64,000 nucleotides of DNA, from assembly GCA_964543125.1 (NCBI GenBank), contig CAZIWX010000001.1:1-64000 (forward strand). The letters run 5' to 3'. The position numbers and the translations under genes were made by a program. This DNA comes from CAZIWX01 sp964543125 (lineage in GTDB: Bacteria; Fidelibacterota; UBA8477). This document shows positions 8,904 to 16,442 of this stretch, in pieces (the first letter of the stretch is position 1; every line of letters starts with the position of its first letter). Under the pieces are notes generated by a model. It was given only the letters and a program-made list of their open reading frames with translations. It ran no database searches and was not told the origin of the DNA.

Positions 8904-10874
8904 TTACTTAATGTAACTGATTTTCAGGTGTTCCGTCTGGTTGGCACTGGAAACACTGACCAGGTAAACACCACTTTCCACTGCCTGTCCTGAATCATCG
9001 CGGCCATTCCAGCGATAACGCCCGAACCCATCCAGTATGACCTCATCGGAATATACCTGCTGTCCCAGGCTGTTAAAAATTCGGATAGCGATTACCTGAC
9101 GGCGGGTTACCGTAATGGGGAAAGTTACCTGCCCGTTAAAAGGATTAGGGAAAGCCGGGTACAACAGAAAATCCTGTGGCAGGCCGCCGATTTCCGGCCC
9201 AATAGAAACTACCTGCTGAACTCTGCGGTACACCCATTTGTCCGGGTCGAATTGGATCGTGGTGGGAATAAACGGTAAATCCACATCAGTCTGCATGGAA
9301 CGCGAGTCATTCCAAACCCGAACCACTGTATCCCGGGTAGACGTGGCAAAGTGAAAATCAATGGGCATGGCGTAGGTTGGATAGGACGTAGCCTGAACCT
9401 GCTCAACATGCAGCGTTGTTTGCGAAGTAACACCATCCGTACTGCGGGTCTCGTACCACCATTGATACGATGGGCGGCCGCTCCCATAAATCCATTCATC
9501 AAAAAACCACTCCAGGCTGCTACCATAAACCGTTTCACAGACCCCCTGGAAATCGCTGGTTTTGACAGTGGCGTATTGAAATTCCTCCCGATATTGATGG
9601 AGAATATCGAAAAAATTCGAATCACCCACCACATGGCGCAACATGTGGAGTACCCAGGCGGCTTTGTCATAAACGATCCGGTAAAAAATGGAACCGACGC
9701 TTGAAGTATCAACCCGGAAAATCGATCCGCCAAAATCATTGTCTTTTGAAGCCATTTTGGAAAAATAGGCGGCTGTTCCATAATGTTGTTCCGCATAGAG
9801 CGCTTCCGAATAGGCCGCAAAGCCCTCATTCAACCAGATATGGTGAAAATCAGCGCAAGTGATCATGTCGCCCCACCACTGATGCGCCATTTCATGGGCA
9901 TTTAGATATTCGCCATTGCCGCCCATACTGGAGCCGGTTTGATGTTCCATGCCACCACCCCAGTTGAACTGGACCATCCCATATTTTTCGTTGGCAAAAG
10001 GATATTTACCAAACAGGGTGTTGTAAGCATCCAGCATATAAGCGGTTTGCGAGTGCCAATAAGTGTAGTACGCCGAATAGGTTTCCGGGTAAACCCAATA
10101 TTGAAGTTTCATGGAATCACCATCGGCAAAATAATACATATCCTGCCAAAAGCTGTAATTAGTGATCGCCAGGTGCACCAGGTAAGTGGCAATCGGGTAA
10201 TGATGCTCCCAAAACCAGGTTGTGGTGCCGTCGTGATTATTCAGCGTATCCACCAGCAAACCATTGGAAACGACGACCAATCCGTCGGGAACGCGTACCG
10301 TGACAGTCAGAGAGTCGGCTTTATCCCGGGGCGAATCTTTACAGGGCCACCAGGTGTGGGCGCCATAGGGTTCGCTTAAGGTGGAAATAATGCGTTGGCC
10401 GTTATGATAATCAAAAGCAAAGCCCTGAAACCCCACATCTTCCTGGGGGCGCCCGTGGTAGGCAATACCTATAGTGGCCGATTCACCGGCGTTGATGGAA
10501 TCAGTTAGCATCACAGTCAACAGCGAGCCGGTTTGGCTGAAACTCGCGGCATCGAGATAAACTGAATCCACGCTGAGCACAGCGGACAAATCCAGCATGA
10601 TCGTGTTCAAGCCGGCAACCTGAGCGGTGAGGTTTATTCGGGTCTGACCCCGGAGATCCTCATTTTCCGGATCAATATCAAAATAAAGATTATAACTGGA
10701 GACATCATAATCGAACATGGCATCATTGGTCACCGGCCGGGCCAAGGCACGCATTTCCAGCCGGTAATCGTCCACCGCTTTACAAATTATTTCGTCGTTC
10801 GGGGGTGCCAATGGCTGAGCCAGGATAATGGCAAACGGTAAAAAAAACAGGGCTACTCTGGAGTGAAAATGCAT
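8904..10874 (-). CDS. Secreted M1-family metallopeptidase with T9SS sorting domain
   Basis: A 656-residue gluzincin aminopeptidase. The zinc motif HEMAH is at 327-331 with the third ligand Glu in WLNEGFA at about 350, and the aminopeptidase motif GGMEH lies just upstream. An N-terminal signal peptide (VALFFLPFAIILAQ) precedes the M1 beta-domain. The last about 80 residues (PAFPNPFNGQVTFP ... WNGRDDSGQAVESGVYLV) are a type IX secretion C-terminal sorting domain, so the enzyme is expected at the cell surface or secreted. It would release amino acids from peptides outside the cell. ATG at 10874 is preferred over GTG at 10886 because GAGG sits at the right spacing before it. Confidence 0.9.
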   Translation of the reverse strand: MHFHSRVALFFLPFAIILAQPLAPPNDEIICKAVDDYRLEMRALARPVTNDAMFDYDVSSYNLYFDIDPENEDLRGQTRINLTAQVAGLNTIMLDLSAVLSVDSVYLDAASFSQTGSLLTVMLTDSINAGESATIGIAYHGRPQEDVGFQGFAFDYHNGQRIISTLSEPYGAHTWWPCKDSPRDKADSLTVTVRVPDGLVVVSNGLLVDTLNNHDGTTTWFWEHHYPIATYLVHLAITNYSFWQDMYYFADGDSMKLQYWVYPETYSAYYTYWHSQTAYMLDAYNTLFGKYPFANEKYGMVQFNWGGGMEHQTGSSMGGNGEYLNAHEMAHQWWGDMITCADFHHIWLNEGFAAYSEALYAEQHYGTAAYFSKMASKDNDFGGSIFRVDTSSVGSIFYRIVYDKAAWVLHMLRHVVGDSNFFDILHQYREEFQYATVKTSDFQGVCETVYGSSLEWFFDEWIYGSGRPSYQWWYETRSTDGVTSQTTLHVEQVQATSYPTYAMPIDFHFATSTRDTVVRVWNDSRSMQTDVDLPFIPTTIQFDPDKWVYRRVQQVVSIGPEIGGLPQDFLLYPAFPNPFNGQVTFPITVTRRQVIAIRIFNSLGQQVYSDEVILDGFGRYRWNGRDDSGQAVESGVYLVSVSSANQTEHLKISYIK

Positions 10875-10973
10875 GTGCCGCCTCACTAGTGTCCGGTAAA
10901 CGGTCTGAGACTCCTTTGAGTGGGGATAAATTATCCCGGCTCAAAGCAAATAAAACCAAAAGAGAATCAGACC

Positions 10974-11198
10974 ATGGTGCAAGTTAACACAATTCTACTA
11001 AAATTCCTCAGATTATTTCCGCGCTACGAATTTGAGAAACCGGGAAACCGTTACAATGCGAATCACCAGACCAAATATTTCAATGGCTGGCAACAGCTCA
11101 TTGTATTGTTGTTTACCCAAGGAGGCAGGCAGGCCAGTTTAAGAGACATAGAGACATCCCTGTCAGTCAATTATTTCAAGCGAGGCCCAATAAGCTAA
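10974..11198 (+). pseudogene. Truncated IS4-type transposase (DUF4372 N-terminal domain only)
   Basis: About 74 residues from MVQVNTILLKF through SLRDIETSL match the DUF4372 domain that begins many IS4-family transposases (motifs LPRYEF-like, W..L, SLRDIE). The frame ends right after this domain. No DDE catalytic domain follows in any frame over the next 230 bases, so this is a remnant, not an active element. An in-frame upstream start at 10920 would add residues unlike the family. Confidence 0.7.
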
Positions 11199-11432
11199 TG
11201 TTGTGAGTTTTACCGTTAACTTTTTTATGTTAACCTCCTATTTGGAATTCATTGAAATAAATATCGATATTCCCATGTATTGAATTATCTAATAGTTCTT
11301 GCCAAATCAGAAATAATTTGTTGTGTGTTAATACTCTATAAAATTCAGAGAAGGAAATGGACTATTTGAAACATCTGTGGATGAGCCCCATGCTCCTCCA
11401 AATCGAAATGCTCGTCTCCGCGTGTATATATA

Positions 11433-11663
11433 TTAAGATAAATCTCGTTTCATTTGTTCATATTGCTCCCGGTTAATTTCACCACGGGCATAGCGTTTTT
11501 TTAAAACACCCAGTGCATTTTCCGTGGGTGGTAAATTATTTTGCTCGTCATGCCGCCGGCTGTTATTTACAATGGTCACAACTCCCCAGATGATCAATCC
11601 GAGAATCACTAGCCAGAAAATCCAGCCAAACCACATACCGCACCAGTCCATTCCATTCATCAT
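11433..11663 (-). CDS. SHOCT-domain small membrane protein
   Basis: A 76-residue protein with one transmembrane helix (WIFWLVILGLIIWGVVTIV) followed by a cytoplasmic C-terminal SHOCT motif (LGVLKKRYARGEINREQYEQ). SHOCT domains are short helical tails thought to aid oligomerisation. It is the last gene of the sulfur/redox operon that starts with the ArsR-rhodanese regulator. Exact role unknown. Confidence 0.8.
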   Translation of the reverse strand: MMNGMDWCGMWFGWIFWLVILGLIIWGVVTIVNNSRRHDEQNNLPPTENALGVLKKRYARGEINREQYEQMKRDLS

Positions 11664-11717
11664 TATATTTCTTTCCTCCCTTCAAAATATGGGTCATGCT
11701 TTTCTTTAATGATGTCT

Positions 11718-12245
11718 TTAAGAGATATCCAGATGGGCAGTCAATTTCACCGGATTTCGCAGGGTAAACACCACCGGACAGCGTGCCAGAGCCAGTTTTT
11801 CGGCTTCCTTGATTTTCTCTTCCGGTGCATCGCTTTCCACTTGGAGAATCACCCGAACCTCTTCCATGGTTGGCGCACTACCCACACCAAACACCCGCGA
11901 GAAATTCACATCGGCTTCCACCCGAGTGGTGAGTTTTTTTAATTTAATACCCAGCATGGCAGCCATGGTAGCAAATGTCCCGGTATAGCAGGAAGCCAGT
12001 CCGTAAAAGCAGTAATGCATGGGCCCCGGTTGTTTACCGCCACCGCCCATAAAGGTGGGATTATCCACTTTAAAGATTGTCTCACCGCCTTCGTAAGTGA
12101 TTTTAGACTGGAATTGCATATCGCCTTCTTCCAAAACCCACTCTCCCTGGATGACCTGCGTCTTACGGGCCGCCGATGGATCGGCTTTAATTTTTCCCTC
12201 AAACTCCTGAACCTTTTGTGTGTCAACATTGTTGAATCGTGCCAT
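11718..12245 (-). CDS. OsmC/Ohr-family thiol peroxidase-like protein
   Basis: A 175-residue protein with the OsmC fold: an N-terminal beta segment, a central helix containing CFYGLASCYTGTFATMAAM, and a C-terminal LARCPVVFTLRNP. Two cysteines within and just before the central helix and a second Cys in LARCPV are in positions used by the family to reduce organic hydroperoxides. Acting in the cytoplasm, it would detoxify peroxides or persulfide-type species. Its place in an operon with a rhodanese regulator and DsrE suggests a sulfur-redox function, which is inferred. Confidence 0.88.
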   Translation of the reverse strand: MARFNNVDTQKVQEFEGKIKADPSAARKTQVIQGEWVLEEGDMQFQSKITYEGGETIFKVDNPTFMGGGGKQPGPMHYCFYGLASCYTGTFATMAAMLGIKLKKLTTRVEADVNFSRVFGVGSAPTMEEVRVILQVESDAPEEKIKEAEKLALARCPVVFTLRNPVKLTAHLDIS

Positions 12246-12320
12246 GATATTTTTCCCTTTTTTTAATTATTTTGAACTAATTAGACATCATATAATTATT
12301 AGATTCTTAACAATTAAAAC

Positions 12321-13268
12321 TTACCGGCCCATCATGTTCCCCATCATCAAGGCCCGAGCAGCAGCCATATCGATTTGCATTCCTTTAAATTCTTCTCCGA
12401 CAAACATTTTCCTCATTCCCATCATACCACCCATCATTCTTCCCATCATGCCCATCCCATCTTTGTTAGATGATGTTAGCTGTTTGATTTTAAATGTTTC
12501 CAGATAGTAACTAGTTGCCCAGATATCGTCCGGTTTTAACGCTTGTTGGAAGGGCGGCATGGGAGTTCCCTCTACTCCGATGGAAATTATTCGATACATT
12601 CCCTCCGGCGTGTTAGCGCGTTTCAACGGTCTTTCCGTGAGATTTGCAGGACGTATTGGATTTTGTTTGTAATCAACTAACATTTTTGCTAATGGACCAT
12701 CGCCTTTGCCTTCTTCACCATGGCAGCGGGCACAATTTGTTTTAAATATTCTTTCCCCGTTATTAATCAAAAGTGGGGCCTTATCAGGAGCTGGAGGTAT
12801 TGGAATACTTTCACCCATTTTCATATTTGGGGGGGATAGCGATAAAATATATTTTGCTACAGCATACATTTGTTGTTCATCTAATTGCAATTGGGGAAGC
12901 ATTGCGGTGGTGCGCACGCCTAATTTTAGTGTTGTTATCAAATCGTTTTCCGTGGGGCGGGTTCCATACGGAGTTGATTTAAATTTAAACGGATCGGTCG
13001 TAAAATCGGTAGGCTTGGTATCTAATCTATATGCCGCCGGACCATTGCCTTTTCCGTCCGCTCCGTGACAGGCAATACAATACTGATCAAATATCTTTTT
13101 TCCCGCATTTAAAATTGCAGTTTGGTTGGCATCACTTTTTATATACCTGGTAGTTCGTTCGTCTGGTTTTTGAGATTCTTCCGGATAGTTTCCATGTTCT
13201 ATCATAAAAAGTGCAAATATGGGGATTGCTCCGAGTAATATTATGCCTGAAAGTATCATTTTTTTCAT
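12321..13268 (-). CDS. Dihaem c-type cytochrome with Met-rich tail
   Basis: A 315-residue protein with an N-terminal signal/anchor helix (MILSGIILLGAIPIFALF) and two cytochrome c domains. Haem-binding CIACH is at 64-68 and CARCH at 179-183, each followed by the GKGxGP-type turn. It is expected on the periplasmic side, carrying electrons. The last about 45 residues contain about 15 methionines (GMGMMGRMMGGMMGMRKM and onward), unusual for the family and reminiscent of copper-binding Met clusters. Downstream of a membrane protein gene in the same operon, it may take electrons from sulfur oxidation or a quinol oxidase. The redox partner is unknown. Confidence 0.9.
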   Translation of the reverse strand: MKKMILSGIILLGAIPIFALFMIEHGNYPEESQKPDERTTRYIKSDANQTAILNAGKKIFDQYCIACHGADGKGNGPAAYRLDTKPTDFTTDPFKFKSTPYGTRPTENDLITTLKLGVRTTAMLPQLQLDEQQMYAVAKYILSLSPPNMKMGESIPIPPAPDKAPLLINNGERIFKTNCARCHGEEGKGDGPLAKMLVDYKQNPIRPANLTERPLKRANTPEGMYRIISIGVEGTPMPPFQQALKPDDIWATSYYLETFKIKQLTSSNKDGMGMMGRMMGGMMGMRKMFVGEEFKGMQIDMAAARALMMGNMMGR

Positions 13269-13315
13269 TCTGAATTCTCCTTCTCTCCTCTAACAAGATA
13301 TTGAATCTTGTTCTC

Positions 13316-13906
13316 TTACACCCATCCGAACCGCATCAGCGTTTTATTGGCCCGCCAGGCGAATAGCGCCGCTAAAACAATCAAGCCAATGGTCAACAAT
13401 GGGGAAAATGTCCCGTAAACTTGCACACCTAAAATGATGGTGGTAATGACGATGAATAAACAGAAGGTAGCTAACCGCTTGCGCAGAACCCGGAACGGTT
13501 TTAACCGGACCGCGAAACTTTCCGGAACAGGTCCATCCGGTGTTACCTCCGCCATCCGCTTCTCAATGGCCGGCTGCAGGCTGAGATGAACATAAGAAAG
13601 CAGTCCCATCAAAACAAACAGCAAGATGGTCTTCAACAAAATCACCCAGTTTTCCCACAGCGCCTGAATACCCAGCGGACCAAAAACTAACAGCAGAAGG
13701 CCGGTAGCCAGCACGCTGGTCTGGAACACGTAGCAGCGCGCAGCGCCGCGGCGGATGATGTTCTCCATGTAACGGTCCGTTGCATAAACGAAACCGCCGC
13801 CCATCATCGTCCGCTCGTTTACCACAATTAAATTGAAAAGTGGAATGGACATGAACACAAAACTTATAATATGGAGAAACTTTAAAACATCATAAAAATT
13901 GTCCAT
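13316..13906 (-). CDS. Multipass membrane protein, DUF2269-like
   Basis: A 196-residue protein with about five transmembrane helices, for example VLKFLHIISFVFMSIPLFNL, VILLKTILLFVLMGLLSYVH and FCLFIVITTIILGVQVYG. The first helix carries a His (FLHIISF) and there is another in helix 3, as in haem-anchoring or copper-related membrane proteins. The family assignment is tentative. AGGAGAG lies before its ATG, just after the predicted end of the DsrE-like selenoprotein gene, so the two are translated from one message. Next to a cytochrome c gene, a role as a membrane electron-transfer partner is plausible. Confidence 0.65.
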   Translation of the reverse strand: MDNFYDVLKFLHIISFVFMSIPLFNLIVVNERTMMGGGFVYATDRYMENIIRRGAARCYVFQTSVLATGLLLLVFGPLGIQALWENWVILLKTILLFVLMGLLSYVHLSLQPAIEKRMAEVTPDGPVPESFAVRLKPFRVLRKRLATFCLFIVITTIILGVQVYGTFSPLLTIGLIVLAALFAWRANKTLMRFGWV

Positions 13907-13918
13907 TGTAACTCTCCT

Positions 13919-14266
13919 TTAAAAGACTAAGGATTTTTCACTATCCTTTACCCAATTGGATAATGTATCCATACTACTTTTAACCACACCCTCTACCATA
14001 AGCGCCTGTGATACCCCACGGGCATCGCTGCAGGAGCCTCATGCGTGGACATTCGCTCCCCTTCTCAAAAGGCTTTTGATCATGCGGGCAATGTTATAAT
14101 AGCCACTGGGTGTTTTTTGATTTTCCTGGACGCAGGCCACGGCGTCGCCCAATAAAAAAACCTGCACTTTTTCCTCCGTTTTAGACAGCGCAAGTGCCAG
14201 TCGCAGGCCGTTGTAGGATCGTTCGGTTCCATAAGGGCCATCGTTTAATATGATCGTGATTATCAT
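13919..14266 (-). CDS. DsrE-like protein, predicted selenoprotein (UGA at codon 76)
   Basis: Conventional translation stops after 75 residues at UGA (14039-14041). Reading through continues in frame for 39 codons to a TAA at 13919-13921 with strong DsrE-family character: VHA-U-GSCSDARG, then ALMVEGVVKSSMDTLSNW and a final SLVF. The UGA falls exactly where the family has the first Cys of its CxxC, giving UxxC. A hairpin at 14005-14034 starts 5 bases after the UGA and fits a bacterial SECIS. The N-terminus (IITIILNDGPYGTERSYNGL) has the usual DsrE beta-strand/loop. AAGGA precedes the ATG. DsrE proteins relay or bind sulfur on cysteine. Here selenocysteine would be the reactive atom. Alternatives are a nonsense mutation or a sequencing error. 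Confidence 0.8.
14005..14034 (-). promoter_or_regulatory. Putative bacterial SECIS hairpin
   Basis: On the minus strand, just after the in-frame UGA, an outer CCTG/CAGG stem encloses an inner seven-pair stem, GATGCCC / GGGTATC (one G-U), with a three-base GTG loop. The first loop G lies 20 bases after the UGA. Bacterial SECIS elements need a G at the start of the apical loop about 16-37 bases downstream, and this hairpin meets that rule. Confidence 0.65.
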
Positions 14267-14322
14267 TTACTATCCTTGTTTTACGATGAATTCTAAACTG
14301 AATCAAAATCAGGCTCAATCGT

Positions 14323-14982
14323 TTATCCTTCAACCGGCAAGCCGGCCTCTTTCCATTCCAGAACACCGTCTGCAAATCGAACCACTTTATAACCAGAATT
14401 CCTTAACATTTTTGCCGCTTCTACCGACAACACGCAATAGGGACCGCGGCAATAGGCCACAATTTCCCGGTCTCGCGGAATTTCCTCCATTCGATCTTTT
14501 AGCTCCTCTAAAGGGAGGGACAACGATCCCCGAATATGCCCTTGCTGATATTCCACTCGCGGCCTTACATCAATTACCGTTATCTCGTGATTTCGGAGGC
14601 GGTTCCACAACTCTTCGCGGGTAATCGGTTCCATTTCATCGCGCTCATGGAAAAACAACTTTGTAACCTCCCGGATTTCTGCATTCCGGTTTTCCGCCAG
14701 GGATTGAAGATTCTTCCAGCAATGAAACACATCACCATCTGCCAGACGATAAAAGATACGCACCCCTTCTCGACGATTTTGGATTAGCCGGGCATTCTTC
14801 AAAATTTGCAGATGGCGGGAAGTATTTGCGATAGCCATGCCGACTTGCCCGGCCAGGGAATCCACATCCCGCTCTCCTTGCGCCAACACATCAATCATTT
14901 CCAAGCGCCTGGGGCTGGCGAAAGCGTAGGCCATTTTAGCAAATTCCTGAAAAACCGCATCTTTGAATTCTCTGCCTGTCAT
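14323..14982 (-). CDS. ArsR-family regulator fused to a rhodanese domain
   Basis: A 219-residue protein. Residues about 10-90 are an ArsR/SmtB winged helix (PRRLEMIDVLAQGERDVDSL, ANTSRHLQILKNARL). Residues about 120-219 form a rhodanese domain with VIDVRPRVEYQQGHIRGS and an active-site cysteine in AYCRGPYCV (C178, with C183 nearby). Such fusions sense persulfide or polysulfide through the rhodanese part and act as repressors. It is the first gene of the minus-strand sulfur/redox operon. A palindrome just upstream of its start is the likely operator, implying autoregulation. Confidence 0.9.
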   Translation of the reverse strand: MTGREFKDAVFQEFAKMAYAFASPRRLEMIDVLAQGERDVDSLAGQVGMAIANTSRHLQILKNARLIQNRREGVRIFYRLADGDVFHCWKNLQSLAENRNAEIREVTKLFFHERDEMEPITREELWNRLRNHEITVIDVRPRVEYQQGHIRGSLSLPLEELKDRMEEIPRDREIVAYCRGPYCVLSVEAAKMLRNSGYKVVRFADGVLEWKEAGLPVEG

Positions 14983-14995
14983 ATTCTCGAACTCA

Positions 14996-15017
14996 TATTC
15001 AATTCATTGATTGAATA
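14996..15017. promoter_or_regulatory. Palindromic operator for the ArsR-rhodanese regulator
   Basis: A perfect inverted repeat, TATTCAAT / ATTGAATA, with a six-base spacer, 13 bases before the regulator start and touching the -10 box. Size, AT-richness and place are typical of ArsR/SmtB operators. Binding would block the promoter. Confidence 0.65.
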
Positions 15018-15044
15018 GTATAATAATTTAAAAAACGAATTCAA
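15017..15044 (-). promoter_or_regulatory. Promoter of the sulfur/redox operon
   Basis: On the minus strand a -35-like TTGAAT (15039-15044) and a -10 TATACT (15017-15022) are 16 bases apart, followed directly by the palindromic operator and then the ArsR-rhodanese gene. Confidence 0.55.
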
Positions 15045-15475
15045 TAAAAACTTTTGGTAAGGATGCTTTTGAAGCCGGAGACCCTGGAAAATTCAATAAT
15101 ATTTTACTTTGAGGGAACTCTATAACCTGCTACAAATTGTAAACTCAAAAAAGGAGGCCTAAAAAAAATTGCCTTCTACTGTCCCGCAGCCCTTTCAAAT
15201 CTTTCTTCCAAAAAACTTAATATCCAAGTAATCTTAAACAAATGACATAAAAAATAATTGGTATTTAATACGGACTATGAAGGGTTAGCAAGGTCACCAC
15301 CGTGGAAATACCCTGCTCCACCTGACAATTGATCACCGTTTGAAAAAATCTCTTGTAATTGGGGGGGTATCTTACATTGATTTTGTAAAACCAAACTTTT
15401 GCGGATGAGGATATCACCAAGTGTGGTTTTCAGTCTTATGCACAAATTTTAATCCTGTTAAGGAAGGAGTTCGTT
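15045..15475. other. Divergent intergenic region
   Basis: About 430 AT-rich bases between the minus-strand redox operon and the plus-strand FG-GAP genes. Extra TATTGAATT-like half sites occur near 15039 and 15091. AAGGAAGGAG at about 15460-15469 is the ribosome site of the following plus-strand gene. No gene seen. Confidence 0.4.
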
Positions 15476-16442
15476 ATGAAGACCTATTACCGGTATTTAC
15501 TCGTTAGTCTGATCCCACTGATACCGGTGTCGTTTGGCCGGGCGTAGGTTATGCCCAATGCTCATCTCTTGAACCTTGTCGATTCCGGATATCACCAATC
15601 TCCGGTACAGGCTTTCGAGCCGGCTCCATTTACCAGTGATCAATATATCGATTTATTCTGCGTGCTAAGCAGCAACTCCTGGCCGTCTAGTCCAGAGGCG
15701 GTGGGACAAATTGTTAATCAGTCCAATAGCATATTCAACCTGTCTCTGTTTGGAAACAGTGCGGCACGAGATATTGCTTTCGGAGATATCAATCACGATG
15801 GACTGATTGACCTGGCAACCGACAAATATACCTACCTGAACCAGGGTAACGGGTATGATCCTAACCAAGTTCACTCCCTTGTAAATGGTGGTTCTTATGT
15901 AAAAACCGTTAAATTCGGTGATTATAATGGAGATGGTTATTCAGATTTACTGGTGCTTGAATCAATGAATCACGTAAAACTGTGGAGAAGTGATCACGGC
16001 GTTTATCATACCGCTCCGGATTATTTTTCCCAAGAAGGGCTTGTCTTCTTCGATGTTTCCCGGGATCTGGAGGTAGCCGATCTACACGGATTGGGCGGAA
16101 AAAGCGTCCTTATTTCGATTGACGGCGGTTACTACCAGTCTGGAGAAGGCCTCTACCAATTCGATCCCGTAACGGTAGATGCAGTGCCCGAGCCTCCCAA
16201 ATACCTGGTAATCAATGGCGCTGTAGGTAGGCATCCCCGGGTCCGGCAACGTCCGCTTCGAGATTTACGATGTCCGGGGGCGGTTGGTTTATTCCACAAT
16301 GAAAACCTACGAAGCCGGAATGCATGAATTCCGCTGGAACGGAACGAACAATGCCGGGAACTTACTGCCCTCCGGGATATATATCTGTAGAGTTATTAGC
16401 GGTGATCAAATGCAACTTGCCCGGCTGCTGTACACTAAATGA
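15476..16442 (+). pseudogene. Broken FG-GAP repeat secreted protein with T9SS sorting domain
   Basis: A strong ribosome site precedes ATG 15476, which begins a signal peptide (YRYLLVSLIPLIPVSFGRA). A TAG (15545-15547) then interrupts the frame, which continues in phase with FG-GAP/VCBS-type repeats (FGDINHDGLIDLATDKYT, FGDYNGDGYSDLLVLE). Near 16227 the frame shifts by one. The new frame encodes a type IX sorting domain (GSGNVRFEIYDVRGRLVYS ... LLPSGIYICRV) ending at 16440-16442. The usual NPFN segment at the domain start is missing, which suggests a small deletion with frameshift. Two lesions make this a pseudogene or an assembly error. The remaining open part is 15551-16327. Confidence 0.75.

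Noticed and set aside
11718..12245. Second selenoprotein candidate (OsmC)
   Set aside because: Its frame is complete with ordinary Cys codons and no internal UGA.
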